DNA of 34,997 bases, taken from contig WRMD01000009.1 in NCBI GenBank assembly GCA_009777315.1, positions 1 to 34,997 on the forward strand, written 5' to 3'. The DNA comes from Candidatus Saccharimonadota bacterium. GTDB lineage: Bacteria > Patescibacteriota > Saccharimonadia > Saccharimonadales > Saccharimonadaceae. Positions 17,534-25,565 of this stretch are shown here, piece by piece. The translations under genes were made by a program, and so were the position numbers. The notes beneath the pieces were generated by a model. The model did no database searches, was not told where the DNA came from, and was given only the letters and a program-made list of their open reading frames with translations. Every line of letters begins with the position of its first letter. Position 1 is the first letter of the stretch.

Positions 17534-17555
17534 CCTAAGAAAACGAATTTGAATC

Positions 17556-17585
17556 AAAAAAGCCGGAGTGAATCCGGACTTTTTT
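17556..17585. terminator. Terminator of the methyltransferase-rpmA unit
   Basis: An A-run, a GCCGGA...TCCGGAC stem with loop GTGAA, and a T-run (CTTTTTTG) give an intrinsic terminator that reads on the plus strand and, less strongly, on the minus strand. Confidence 0.85.
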
Positions 17586-17640
17586 GTTTGGTCTTTATTT
17601 TGGTCGCCCTGCTCTGGACTCTGTCAACCAAGATATGAAT

Positions 17641-17663
17641 AAGCCCCTACATAGTAGGGGCTT
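17641..17663 (-). terminator. Terminator hairpin of the helicase gene
   Basis: A perfect 9-bp stem (AAGCCCCTA with TAGGGGCTT) and a 5-nt loop lie 18 bp past the helicase stop on the minus strand. Only a short A/T stretch follows, so it may be a weak terminator. Confidence 0.6.
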
Positions 17664-17681
17664 AGGTTGTACAACCTGCGA

Positions 17682-20138
17682 TTATTCGCCAGGTTTTACT
17701 GATTGGTTACTCTTTTTGCGTACATCGGACTTCTTGTTTGGGGCTAGCCCTGCCGCTAAGCAAGCGTTGCTCCAGTTCCCAAACTCTCTAACAAATGCGC
17801 CTATACTAGACATGGTTTTATCGTCTCGAACGTCGTCGTAGCTAGGAGTTACACCTCCCATTCTAGCCGACTTCTCGAGAATCTGGGCTTTAAGCGCCTC
17901 CCTTGACGGTCGCCTACGCGGCAAAGGTCTCTTTTTTAACTTACTAAATTCGTCACCTACAGCTTCCTTGCAGGCTGCGGGAATTGAACCGAAAGTATCG
18001 CGAAAAGTACCAGAGTGCGCCATCTCAGGATCATTATCAACTTCGTCCACAGATGGGATGTAGCCGCCATTTTCTTCCAACTTCTTCCGCATCTGCTTAG
18101 CTAGGTCTTCACGATTATAAGGAGGTATATAGTTCAATCCCAGTTCGGCCTCTAAGCAAGCATTGGTATAAGACCCAAATAGGCGGATGAACACATCTTG
18201 GCTAGGCAGACCGTTTTTGGTTTTTAACTCCTTAATATTAGGTGCTTTGCCATCATTTTTAACCGAGAATGCTTTCAGTAAGGCAATAGCGTCTTCTCGT
18301 GTATACTCGCGCAAATTAGGCTCTAACTTAACATAGAGACAAGCGGCTGAATAAGACCCGAATACATTTGCGTATGTGACGGAGCTTGCCATATTAGGGT
18401 CGGAGTCAACGTCAGCCTTCGAGGGAGTTTTTCCGCCCATACTGACCGACTTCGCTAGTAGCTGTGCGCCTAGCTCTTCTTTCGTGTAGTCGTCGTTTGA
18501 CTCTAAGCCGGCTTCTATGCACACGGCGCGTATAGACCCAAACACCTTGAGGAAGGTACTAGAAGAGGCCATGTCTGGGCAAGCGTCAATCTCGCTACAA
18601 ATAGGAGCCTTACCGTCATTCTTTTCTGCGAATACTACGAACTGGGTGATTAAGTCATCTCTAGTGTATGTTCGATGCTCCGCTTGATTTGGCTCCAACC
18701 CAGCAGCCTTGCAGGCCGCAACGTAGGACCCGAAGACTTTTATGAAAGTCGTGACACTTGCCATACCAGGGTCAGCTTCGATCTCTGCGCAAAGAGGTGT
18801 CTTTCCAAGCTCAATGTACTTCTTGCGTAACTGGACGATGAGTTCTTCCTCGGTATAGCCATCAACGAGTTGACGGGTGCGTTGTTCGGCTTGTTCGAGC
18901 AAGGCGATGATGTCAAGGGCGCGTTCTATGAATTCGGGGTCATCGATTGTAGCGCTGAATCTTTCTTCATCGCTTCTGATACTACCACTACCGCTGCTAA
19001 CCTTGATGCGGTCGGGATGGATTTTATTAATCTCATCACGGAGTCTGGCGTATCGGAGGATGGTTTCGCAAGTAGCGGCGAAGTCCAGAACTAATAGACT
19101 GTCTTTACCTTCGCTGAGGCGGGTGCCACGGCCGAGGCGCTGTAAAGCCTTGATGATGGATTCGGTATTGTGCAGTAGAGCTACGATGTTGACCTCGGGG
19201 ACGTCTATGCCTTCGTCGAGCATATTGACCACGATGATGGTGGGCGAGGTGCCGTCGCGGAACGCTTGCAGGTTTTGCTTGCGTTCGCTGGGCAATAGGT
19301 CGCTGTGGAGTACGGTAGCCTCAGGTACAAGCGCGGCCATTTCTTTGGCATGCAAAATGGAGCAGCAGAACAAAACCGTGCGCGGGTCTTTTTTCTCTTT
19401 AGCCTTTTCGCGGATGATGCGGACTATCTCTTCGTCCCGCAGCGGTATGAACACGCGGCGATTCAGTTCACCCATCGAGATTAACTCTTGGGTGTCTTTG
19501 TCGAGGAACTCTTTGAGCTCCTTTTTCGCGAGTTCGTCCATGATGATGCGGGTGTCGATTTTCACCAGACGCCCTTCGCCGACTGCTCTAGGTAGAGACT
19601 TGACGTAGGCGGTGGGACCGAAGATGACGTTGAGGTCAAGGTTGTCGGGGCGGTCGGAGGTGGCGGTCATGCCGAGTAGAAACTTGGGTTGGAAATAGTC
19701 GATGACGGCGCGGAAAGTTTTGGCCGGGGCGTGGTGAGCTTCGTCTACTATGATGTAGTCAAAGTAGTCTTTGGCGAATTTGCGAAGGCGACCTCTCATG
19801 GTTTGGAAGCTGGCGAAGAGAAAGGTCACTTCCTCTGTCGTTTTTTCCTTGCCGTGGTAGAGGCCGTAGGTGCATTGGTCGCCGTAAACTTCTTTGAACT
19901 CTTCTTGCGCCTGGTCGACGACGTCTGTTAAATGGCACAAGAATAGCGCTCTGCCGTGGTACTGTATTTCGTTGAAAAACTGACCGACGTCGAGGGCGGC
20001 GATGACGGTTTTACCGAGACCGCTGGCCATGTCAAGCAGGCCTTTGTCCTCGCCGGAGATGCGGGCAAGTGCTAAATCGGTTAACGCGTCTCCTTGATAA
20101 TCGAATGGCTTGATAAGTGGGGTTAGGATTGCCTTCAT
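17682..20138 (-). CDS. SF2 DEAD/DEAH helicase with six C-terminal HNH-associated repeats
   Basis: The 818-residue protein begins with an SF2 helicase core: Walker A ASGLGKT (~38-44), DEAH (~132-135), LLGMTAT, and the second RecA domain with QRLGRGTRLSEGKDSLLVLDF. From about residue 420 it carries six ~60-residue repeats of the type Y-T-x-E-E-L...GKTP...DPxMAS..TF...FGS...AC..AGL. This matches my recollection of the homing-endonuclease-associated repeat (HNH_repeat), a small helical DNA-binding unit. I chose the ATG at 20138 because AAGGAG sits 8 nt upstream; in-frame GTG and ATA lie just before it. A strong promoter at 20252-20280 gives a ~107-nt leader. A divergent HNH nuclease lies beyond, so the pair may act together in defence or DNA mobility. 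Confidence 0.82.
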   Translation of the reverse strand: MKAILTPLIKPFDYQGDALTDLALARISGEDKGLLDMASGLGKTVIAALDVGQFFNEIQYHGRALFLCHLTDVVDQAQEEFKEVYGDQCTYGLYHGKEKTTEEVTFLFASFQTMRGRLRKFAKDYFDYIIVDEAHHAPAKTFRAVIDYFQPKFLLGMTATSDRPDNLDLNVIFGPTAYVKSLPRAVGEGRLVKIDTRIIMDELAKKELKEFLDKDTQELISMGELNRRVFIPLRDEEIVRIIREKAKEKKDPRTVLFCCSILHAKEMAALVPEATVLHSDLLPSERKQNLQAFRDGTSPTIIVVNMLDEGIDVPEVNIVALLHNTESIIKALQRLGRGTRLSEGKDSLLVLDFAATCETILRYARLRDEINKIHPDRIKVSSGSGSIRSDEERFSATIDDPEFIERALDIIALLEQAEQRTRQLVDGYTEEELIVQLRKKYIELGKTPLCAEIEADPGMASVTTFIKVFGSYVAACKAAGLEPNQAEHRTYTRDDLITQFVVFAEKNDGKAPICSEIDACPDMASSSTFLKVFGSIRAVCIEAGLESNDDYTKEELGAQLLAKSVSMGGKTPSKADVDSDPNMASSVTYANVFGSYSAACLYVKLEPNLREYTREDAIALLKAFSVKNDGKAPNIKELKTKNGLPSQDVFIRLFGSYTNACLEAELGLNYIPPYNREDLAKQMRKKLEENGGYIPSVDEVDNDPEMAHSGTFRDTFGSIPAACKEAVGDEFSKLKKRPLPRRRPSREALKAQILEKSARMGGVTPSYDDVRDDKTMSSIGAFVREFGNWSNACLAAGLAPNKKSDVRKKSNQSVKPGE

Positions 20139-20251
20139 ACATATCACTCCTTCTGTGGGATAGGTGGGGTTCGGGGTGTAATATTAAGTAACCAAATTAT
20201 AAACGTGCCATGGGTGGGCAATTTAGGTATAATTTTCCCATTCTATCTACC

Positions 20252-20280
20252 ATTATAGCACACCATAGGTGAAAAGTCAA
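20252..20280 (-). promoter_or_regulatory. Helicase promoter
   Basis: On the minus strand, TTGACT (20275-20280), a 17-bp spacer ending in TGC, and TATAAT (20252-20257) form a near-consensus sigma-70-type promoter with an extended -10. It fires away from the HNH gene. The 258-bp gap from 20139 to 20396 also holds two A/T-rich TATAAT-like sites and a small CCTCTG/CAGAGG hairpin at 20328-20345. Confidence 0.75.
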
Positions 20281-20396
20281 TACTTCTAGCGGTTATTTTG
20301 CGGGTTAACAGGGGTGGAGACTCTTGGCCTCTGTTATTACAGAGGTCGCTTTACCCTACCCTTAGCTACTACTTCGGCGGCGTGGTAAACTTAGGC

Positions 20397-20927
20397 ATGA
20401 GCAAGAAGTATCAGCCGATCAAGACGACGAGGCGGGAAATCGCGGATTATTGGTTTGCGATCGTCGATGACCACGGGTTGAGTGTGAACGCTTCGGAAGC
20501 ACATGAGCGTTGTTGGCGGTGCGGTTATGGACGGCGATTGCAGAGATGTCATATTGTCCCGGTATCGTTAGGGGGAAAGGATGAGCCGGCGAATTTGGTG
20601 CTGTTGTGCAAGCGATGTCACGAAGAGGGGCCGAATGTGACCGACGTGGATATTATGTGGGACTGGATACGGGCGTATGGTGCGGTGCCTTATGATGCGT
20701 TTTGGGCGGTGGAAGGGGCGCGGGAGTATGAGTTTGTTTATGGGAGGGCGTATGCCGACGAGTTGAAGGATCTGGGTGTGTCCGAGGATGATATGGAAGA
20801 ATTTCGGAGTTTCGTGGGAGAAGTTATGAAGGAGAAGGCGTCGGTGCATTTTGGGCAGTCGTACTTTAACAAGGCGACATTGGCCGGGATATATCGGATG
20901 GCACTGAAAGAGTTTACGAAGAAATGA
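20397..20927 (+). CDS. HNH endonuclease-like protein
   Basis: The 176-residue protein has a zinc-ribbed HNH site near the N-terminus: CWRCG (Cys ~39, 42), RCHIVPVSLGGKDEPANLVLLCKRCHEEG (His ~52, Asn ~66, Cys ~71 and 74, His ~75). The remaining ~95 residues are helical and acidic and I do not recognise them. I place the start at 20397 because TGGTAAACT ends 5 nt before it; the longer frame from 20298 would run through this promoter. It is divergent from the repeat-bearing helicase and its last 14 nt overlap the convergent MmcQ-like gene. Confidence 0.8.
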   Translation: MSKKYQPIKTTRREIADYWFAIVDDHGLSVNASEAHERCWRCGYGRRLQRCHIVPVSLGGKDEPANLVLLCKRCHEEGPNVTDVDIMWDWIRAYGAVPYDAFWAVEGAREYEFVYGRAYADELKDLGVSEDDMEEFRSFVGEVMKEKASVHFGQSYFNKATLAGIYRMALKEFTKK

Positions 20928-21315
20928 TTTCTTGTTGGAGTTTTTTGGTGAGTTTGGCGAAGACTAGCTGGTAGCTGTCGTCGATTATTTGCTTAAGCAG
21001 GTCGTCGGGTAGTTTGCCGCCGAGGTCGACGGAGTTCCAGGTGCGCTTGTCGGAATAGAAGCCAGGCAGGATTTCGGGGTGGTTGTCGCGGAGGATTTCG
21101 GCTAATCCTGGGTCGCATTTGAGGTTGATGAGGTTTTTGTTGGCGTAGGCGGGGTCGTATTTGGCGGATGGGCGCATGAGAGCGGCGAACATTTTGCCGA
21201 GTTGGCCATCTTTGCCGCCGATCATGTAGCGATGCCAGCCCCATTCTTCTTTGAAATCTTTGGTGACGCCGGGCTTGGCGAGTAAGTATTCGTCGAGCCA
21301 AGGGTATTTGCCCAC
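20914..21315 (-). CDS. MmcQ/YjbR family protein
   Basis: The 133-residue protein has the YjbR signature LINLKCDPGLAEILRDNHPEILPGFYSDKRTWNSVDLGGKLPDDLLKQIIDDSYQLV, a CyaY-like fold proposed to bind DNA. Its precise role is unknown. The GTG start (21315) shares one base with the TAG of the upstream gene (TAGTG), so translation is coupled. The 3' end overlaps the HNH gene by 14 nt. Confidence 0.85.
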   Translation of the reverse strand: MGKYPWLDEYLLAKPGVTKDFKEEWGWHRYMIGGKDGQLGKMFAALMRPSAKYDPAYANKNLINLKCDPGLAEILRDNHPEILPGFYSDKRTWNSVDLGGKLPDDLLKQIIDDSYQLVFAKLTKKLQQEIISS

Positions 21316-22307
21316 TATTTAAGGGCTTTCTTGCTTTTGACCTCGTAGCGGACGCCGGAGACTGGAGAGGTATAGTAATCTTCGTTAAGTAGGTTGACGA
21401 AAGTGGCGAGGTCTTTTTGCTCCATGATGATGATTTTGCCCTGCTCGTCCGCCATCAGCTCGAGCTGCATTTCGTCGGCGTAGTCGATGATTTTCTCCTG
21501 TGGGATGGGGGTCTCAGCGTCGAGTTTGTCGATTTTGGTGACGAGAGCTTTGCTGTCTTTGAGCAGGTCTTCGAGCTTGAGGCCTTCGGCGAGGGAGAGT
21601 TTGTATTTGGCCATGAGGTCTCGGGCCTGCTGGGAAGCGAGAAGCTCGGTTTTGACGTCGTATTGGAAGAGGCGCTCGAACTTGGGGCGGTTGAAGATGA
21701 GGATTTTGCCGTTTGAAACAATCATTTCGTTGCCGGAGGGGACGGAGAGGCCGACGTCGGCGGAGAAAGGTTCGAGAGTTTCGCCACGGAGCTCCCAGCC
21801 GGTCTTTTCGCGGAGGGCTGATGAAGCGGCAAGGGATTTGATGACGTAAAAGCTGTCGTCGCCAGCGGTGAAGCGGACCATGATGCCTTTCATGCGGCGG
21901 AAATCGAAGTCTTGTTCGTTGAAGTAGACGAGGTCTTTGTATTCGGTTTCGATGAGGTGGAGGACAGTGGTGAGGCGTTCGACTCTTTCGGTATCGGTGG
22001 TCCAGAGAACTTGCTCTTCGGAGTAGGCTTCGTGGAGGTCTTGGACGGTGTAGCCTTTTTCGACGGCGGTGGACATGAAACCGAGGGCTTCTTGGAGGAA
22101 GAGCGCGCGGAGGCTAGAGGTGAGCTTGTCGGTGAAGCGGACTTTGAAAGGAGTGTAGTTTTTGTTAAAGAAGAAGACTTCGGGGGTGGCGGTTTTGCTG
22201 AATTGTTCGAGGTTGTTGGCCCAGCCCCACCAGTCGAAGGTTGGTGTTTTGCCCGTGTTTGCTTTTGGCTCGGCTTTTGCCTCGTTAGATTCGTTTACCT
22301 CATTCAT
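21315..22307 (-). CDS. DUF4868 (KwaB-like) protein
   Basis: A 330-residue protein with an Asn/Glu/Lys-rich head and no membrane segment. The middle, MVRFTAGDDSFYVIKSLAASSALR...LSVPSGNEMIVSNGKILIFNRPKFERLFQYDVKTELLASQQARDL, resembles the DUF4868 core of KwaB from the Kiwa anti-phage system. That core ends in a DNA-binding-like helical region. No four-helix membrane partner like KwaA is next to it; its coupled partner is the MmcQ-like gene. So a role in defence is only suggested by family resemblance. The start has no clear ribosome site; a weak TTAAAC box lies 7 nt before the ATG. Confidence 0.5.
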   Translation of the reverse strand: MNEVNESNEAKAEPKANTGKTPTFDWWGWANNLEQFSKTATPEVFFFNKNYTPFKVRFTDKLTSSLRALFLQEALGFMSTAVEKGYTVQDLHEAYSEEQVLWTTDTERVERLTTVLHLIETEYKDLVYFNEQDFDFRRMKGIMVRFTAGDDSFYVIKSLAASSALREKTGWELRGETLEPFSADVGLSVPSGNEMIVSNGKILIFNRPKFERLFQYDVKTELLASQQARDLMAKYKLSLAEGLKLEDLLKDSKALVTKIDKLDAETPIPQEKIIDYADEMQLELMADEQGKIIIMEQKDLATFVNLLNEDYYTSPVSGVRYEVKSKKALK

Positions 22308-22350
22308 GAAAACAGTTTAACACATCAGAGGGAAACTGACTACCCTACTC

Positions 22351-22560
22351 TTCGCCACTGTCTCGGCGGATGTTTTCGTCCCTGCAACCGGCTTATATGC
22401 AAGAGACGAATATGCGTACATATGGGCGCCATCCTTGTATTCTTTAGGGTTTGCTAACATTGCGTATACACGTGGCATCAGCGCAGTCATCGATCCTGGC
22501 ACTAATAGTGGCCTGGGAGGTACATTTCGTGGCATGACCCTCCGCTGTGTCTACCCGTAG
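22351..22560 (+). pseudogene. FISUMP-tail cassette D
   Basis: Sixty-nine open codons from TTCGCCACTGTC (FATV) through FVPATGLYARDEYAYIWAPSLYS... to MTLRCVYP and TAG, then the shared G-rich tail. There is no promoter-like box or ribosome site ahead of FATV. It lies between the start of the DUF4868 gene and the 3' end of RNA element copy 1. It is the longest intact cassette. Confidence 0.7.
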
Positions 22561-22589
22561 GGGGTGGGGAGCTTGCGTCTGGCGCTAAT

Positions 22590-22866
22590 GTTTGTTAAAA
22601 TAATATCAACGAAGAGCCTAGTACTCTTTCGTATTGGGTGTTAGCTACGCCGTAAGGCGTAGTTAACTATTTCTCCTGAACCTCAACGGTGTAGGTAACT
22701 AACCCGAACAATACACTAAGAATGGTCTTCTTTCGCATATCACACCTCCTTTCTTTCAGAAACAATGGACTTCTTAAAGTTCAACTAGGATTAGACTTAT
22801 GAAGTCCATTGCAGGAGGGTGGATAACACTCCTAAGACCTCACAAACCAGCCCAAAACCCTAGAGG
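22590..22866 (-). ncRNA. Structured RNA element with embedded micro-ORF, copy 1
   Basis: Transcribed leftward from the promoter at 22868-22896. Features in order are a CTCTAGGGTTT block, a small AGGAG/CTCCT hairpin, a 10-bp stem AATGGACTTC/GAAGTCCATT (22764-22810) with ATCCTAGT in the loop, AAAGGAGGTG, the 23-codon ORF, a CTACGCC/GGCGTAG hairpin (22645-22662) and a final hairpin ACGAAAGAG/CTCTTCGT (22609-22632) with TACTAGG in the loop, then an A/T-rich end. Copy 2 at the right edge has the same order of parts with different sequence in the stems. The RNA family is not one I know. Confidence 0.65.
22667..22738 (-). CDS. Micro-ORF of 23 codons in RNA element copy 1
   Basis: An ATG 6 nt after GGAGG in a perfect AAAGGAGGTG Shine-Dalgarno starts a 23-residue peptide with basic head (MRKK), hydrophobic middle (VLFGLVTYTVEV) and polar tail, ending in TAG. 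The second copy encodes a 20-residue peptide aligned as LxxLFGL..xTV(E/D), with the matching codons differing mostly at third positions. This suggests selection on the peptide. A leader peptide, a type I toxin or a small regulator would all fit. Confidence 0.6.
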   Translation of the reverse strand: MRKKTILSVLFGLVTYTVEVQEK

Positions 22867-22867
22867 A

Positions 22868-22896
22868 AGATTACCAGATAGGGCAATCTGATGCAA
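22868..22896 (-). promoter_or_regulatory. Promoter of RNA element copy 1
   Basis: On the minus strand, TTGCAT (22891-22896), a 17-bp spacer ending in TGG, and TAATCT (22868-22873). Transcription would begin near 22861, at the CTTCCTCTAGGG block shared with copy 2. Confidence 0.6.
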
Positions 22897-22986
22897 TAGC
22901 AAGCGTTTTGGATTCTCACCTCTGTTGCCTCAGATGAGAAAAACTGCAAAAAGAATCTGGAAAGTGTGGATTACTGTAAAGTAAGC

Positions 22987-23015
22987 TTGACATAAAAAGC
23001 ATAGTTGACTATACT
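22987..23015 (+). promoter_or_regulatory. Promoter of the XRE regulator gene
   Basis: TTGACA (22987-22992), exactly 17 bp, then TATACT (23010-23015), 6 nt before the ATG. This is a near-perfect sigma-70-type promoter for a leaderless message. The overlapping GTTGACTATACT could also serve a bound regulator. Confidence 0.85.
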
Positions 23016-23021
23016 ATCTGT

Positions 23022-23240
23022 ATGGAAACTAAAATCCCAGAACTAAGAAAGTTATTCAAACTTTCACAAGAGGAACTGTCTGAAGCGGTCGGCGTAACTC
23101 GGCAGACGATTATATCCATAGAACGCGGTCGCTACGTTGCCTCATTGCCGCTTGCCTATCGAATAGCAAGGCATTTTGAGAAAACAATTGAGGAAGTTTT
23201 TATTTTTAACGATAAGGAGGTAGATAATGAAAACATTTAA
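23022..23240 (+). CDS. XRE-family transcriptional regulator
   Basis: Seventy-two residues forming a single Cro/CI helix-turn-helix: IPELRKLFKLSQEELSEAVGVTRQTIISIERGRYVASLPLAYRIARHFEKTIEEVFIF. It is the short YdcN-type regulator commonly paired with a small membrane protein. Its promoter gives a leaderless start, and its 3' end overlaps the next gene by 14 nt. Self-regulation is likely but not shown. Confidence 0.9.
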   Translation: METKIPELRKLFKLSQEELSEAVGVTRQTIISIERGRYVASLPLAYRIARHFEKTIEEVFIFNDKEVDNENI

Positions 23241-23520
23241 GATTGGTAAAGATGGCTGGATATTTAAGATGAGTATAGCTGAGAATGCCAAAGATGAGGC
23301 GGATCTCGGATGCGAACCGGATGATGAACGTAGTATTTCGCTCAGGGAAAGGGCCGGTGACGCAGTTAATAGTTGGATGACGGGCCTGCTAGTCGTGGCC
23401 ATCGTAATTTTACTCATTATCGGCGCCGATTCCAAGGTTATCTGGTTGCTTGGTGGCATACTCTTCGCGCAAGTAGTCGCTCAAAACCTACTTTACTATT
23501 ACTATCAAAAGAAGTACTGA
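23227..23520 (+). CDS. Small membrane protein paired with the XRE regulator
   Basis: Ninety-seven residues: a charged cytosolic head (~1-48), two hydrophobic helices (MTGLLVVAIVILLIIGA and VIWLLGGILFAQVVAQNLL) and a short YYYYQKKY tail. AAGGAGG lies upstream of the ATG inside the regulator gene, so this is a leadered, coupled cistron. I do not recognise the family. Its TGA stop abuts the slipin stop on the other strand with no gap. Confidence 0.7.
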   Translation: MKTFKIGKDGWIFKMSIAENAKDEADLGCEPDDERSISLRERAGDAVNSWMTGLLVVAIVILLIIGADSKVIWLLGGILFAQVVAQNLLYYYYQKKY

Positions 23521-24285
23521 CTACTCGGCGGCGGTGAGGGTGGTGGCGATTTTTGAGGCTTCGCCGGTCAGATCGCTAGGCACGACCACGACGACTTTTT
23601 GCGATGGGTTGACAGAAATCTTCTCGAGAGTTTGGAGGGTTCGGACGCTGATGCCGCCCTTGGTCTCGCTCAACATTTTTGCGGCCTCGGCGATCGAGTT
23701 CGCCGCCGCTTTTTCGCCCTCAGCGATGATGATGGCGGCGCGACGGGTTCGTTCGGCCTCGGCTTGCTTGGCCATGGCGCGTTTCATGTCGCCGGGGAGT
23801 TCGATGTTTTGGAGCTTGACGTTTTCGACGTCGATGCCCCATTTGTCGGTTTGCTTGTCGACGATTTCTTTAATCTGCTGGGAGATTTCGTCGCGTTTGC
23901 TCAAGAGGTCGTCGAGGTCGAAGTTGCCGGTGACGTCGCGGAGGGCGGCTTGGGCATAGTTGTAGGTTGAAGTGACGTAGTTGGTGGTCTCGAGGACGGC
24001 TTTTTCGGCTGCGAGGACGCGGAAATAGACGACGGCGTCAACGCCGACGGTGACGTTGTCGCGGGTGATGACCTCTTGCTTTGGCACGTCGATCATGGTG
24101 GTGCGGACGTCGATTTTGGTGAGCTTTTGGATGTTGAAATAGGGGAAGATGAAGCGGAGGCCGGGGGTTTTGGTGCCGGTGAACCGACCTAGTGTCAGAA
24201 CAATTCCGCGTTCGTATTGATTAATCACTCGAATACAGGGGATAATCGCTGCAATTGCCACACCCGCTACAATAAAACCTATCAT
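23521..24285 (-). CDS. Slipin/stomatin-like SPFH membrane protein
   Basis: The 254-residue protein starts with a hydrophobic hairpin anchor (MIGFIVAGVAIAAIIPCIRV), followed by the SPFH domain (YERGIVLTLGRFTGTKTPGLRFIFPYFNIQKLTKIDVRTTMIDVPKQEVITRDNVTVGVDAVVYF...) and an Ala/Glu-rich coiled tail. This is the prokaryotic stomatin (slipin) pattern. These proteins form large membrane rings that organise lipid domains and proteases. No NfeD partner is adjacent. AAAAGGAGAG gives a good ribosome site, behind an 18-nt leader and a TGGTAAAAT -10 box at 24304-24312. Confidence 0.92.
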   Translation of the reverse strand: MIGFIVAGVAIAAIIPCIRVINQYERGIVLTLGRFTGTKTPGLRFIFPYFNIQKLTKIDVRTTMIDVPKQEVITRDNVTVGVDAVVYFRVLAAEKAVLETTNYVTSTYNYAQAALRDVTGNFDLDDLLSKRDEISQQIKEIVDKQTDKWGIDVENVKLQNIELPGDMKRAMAKQAEAERTRRAAIIIAEGEKAAANSIAEAAKMLSETKGGISVRTLQTLEKISVNPSQKVVVVVPSDLTGEASKIATTLTAAE

Positions 24286-24377
24286 AAAACTCTCCTTTTC
24301 GACATTTTACCATATATATCTGGGAATGTCCAGGGGGTTAGGAGGCAAGCCACGGAAGCCGCCAGGGCAAGAAGAAT

Positions 24378-24393
24378 CCCGACTATGGTCGGG
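24378..24393 (-). terminator. Terminator after tRNA-Gly
   Basis: A 6-bp stem CCCGAC/GTCGGG with a four-base loop, followed on the minus strand by ATTCTTCTT, 9 nt past the tRNA 3' end. Confidence 0.65.
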
Positions 24394-24401
24394 GATCATT
24401 T

Positions 24402-24478
24402 TGGTGCGGGTAAAGGGACTCTAACCCTTGGCCTCGTCCTTGGCAAGGACGCGCTCTAAACAACTGAGCTACACCCGC
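24402..24478 (-). tRNA. tRNA-Gly (anticodon GCC)
   Basis: A 77-nt cloverleaf on the minus strand: GCGGGTG acceptor arm paired with TACCCGC, D-arm with AGCTCAG, anticodon stem CGTCC/GGACG around loop TTGCCAA (anticodon GCC at 24442-24444), T-arm with GGGTTAGAGTCCC, and an encoded CCA. It decodes GGC/GGU. Cassette E begins 57 bp upstream of its 5' end. Confidence 0.93.
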
Positions 24479-24535
24479 ATATCGAAAGTATAGGTTATCC
24501 ACGCGAAAAAATCAAGATGCGGGGGCGGAAGTTCC

Positions 24536-24742
24536 TTCGCCACTGTCTCGATTGGCTGGTACGTACCGGATACAGGGGCTATGAGTAGCCAATCTGAGTT
24601 TACGCACACATGGTCTTCTGCATTAAGTAATGCTCCACAGCCCAGCAACTGGCGCGTAGGAAATGTTGACGTTTTTCCTGGCATGCAAACAGTTAGTCGG
24701 GGTAAATCTGGTGGTCAATCTCTCCGCTGTGTCTACCCGTAG
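24536..24742 (+). pseudogene. FISUMP-tail cassette E
   Basis: Sixty-eight open codons from FATVSIGWYVPDTGAMSSQSE through THTWSSALSNAPQPSNW... to GGQSLRCVYP and TAG, then the shared tail. The W-S-S element is the clearest FISUMP-like match in the set. No promoter or ribosome site is seen before FATV. It sits between the 5' end of tRNA-Gly and the 3' end of truB. Confidence 0.72.
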
Positions 24743-24761
24743 GGGGTGGGGAGGAGTAGCT

Positions 24762-25502
24762 CTATTCTGCCATGAAGGTGTCGAGGGAGGTGGCGTCTTT
24801 GATGTCGTATGGGCCGATGGTAAGCCGGCGGAGGGCGGTGAGGTAGGCGCCGGAGCCGAGGAACTTGCCGAGGTCTTCGGCGAGGGTGCGGATGTAGGTG
24901 CCGGAGGAGCAGTGGACGAGGATACGAGCCTCGGCGACGGTCTTGGTGGTGGCTTCGGTGGTGGTTGGAGGAGGATCGTCGGAAGGGGTGGTGGAGAGGA
25001 GGTCGATGGAGTAGATTTCGACTTGGCGGGAGGGGATGGTGAATTCTTGCCCTGCTCTAGCGAGGTCGTAGGCGCGGCGGCCGCCTATTTTGATGGCGGA
25101 AAAGGCGGGCGGGGTTTGGGTGATTTTGCCGGTGAAGTTGGGAAGAGCGGCGCGGATTTCAGCCTCGGTGGGGAGTTTGGCGTATGGGAATGGCGTAATC
25201 TCGCCCTCGGGGTCGCCGGTGGTGGAGGTGAAGCCGAAGCGGAGAGTGGCTTCGTAGGATTTGTCGAGTTTGAGGAATTCGTCGGCGCGCTTGGTTGCGC
25301 GGCCGGCGAGGAGGATGAGTAGGCCGGTGGCGAAGGGGTCGAGAGTACCGGAATGGCCGACTTTGACTTTGATGCGGCGGTGACTCAGGTCGGTAGCTCG
25401 GGCGGTGACGGTGGCTTGGTCGCTGAGTTTGCGGCGGACGCGGGCGACGACGCCGAAACTGGTCATGTCACTAGGCTTGTCGATGAGGATGATTTCGTTC
25501 AT
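24762..25502 (-). CDS. truB: tRNA pseudouridine(55) synthase
   Basis: The 246-residue protein has the TruB motifs: LIDKPSDMTSFGVVARVRR, KVGHSGTLDPFATGLLILLAGRATK with the catalytic Asp, YEATLRFGFTSTTGDPEGEIT, and CSSGTYIRTLAEDLG near the C-terminus. It makes pseudouridine 55 in the T-loop of tRNAs. A short Ser/Thr-Thr-Thr insertion (SDDPPPTTTEATTK) interrupts the C-terminal half. A TATAAT box ends 7 nt before the ATG, pointing to a leaderless or near-leaderless transcript. Confidence 0.95.
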   Translation of the reverse strand: MNEIILIDKPSDMTSFGVVARVRRKLSDQATVTARATDLSHRRIKVKVGHSGTLDPFATGLLILLAGRATKRADEFLKLDKSYEATLRFGFTSTTGDPEGEITPFPYAKLPTEAEIRAALPNFTGKITQTPPAFSAIKIGGRRAYDLARAGQEFTIPSRQVEIYSIDLLSTTPSDDPPPTTTEATTKTVAEARILVHCSSGTYIRTLAEDLGKFLGSGAYLTALRRLTIGPYDIKDATSLDTFMAE

Positions 25503-25565
25503 AGATTATATTATATCGTAAAAGCCCCTGATCGGGGCGCAAGGGGTGGCTAGAGCGATGGCTTA

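Noticed and set aside
21315-22307. A complete Kiwa system
   Set aside because: No KwaA-like four-helix membrane protein adjoins the DUF4868 gene.
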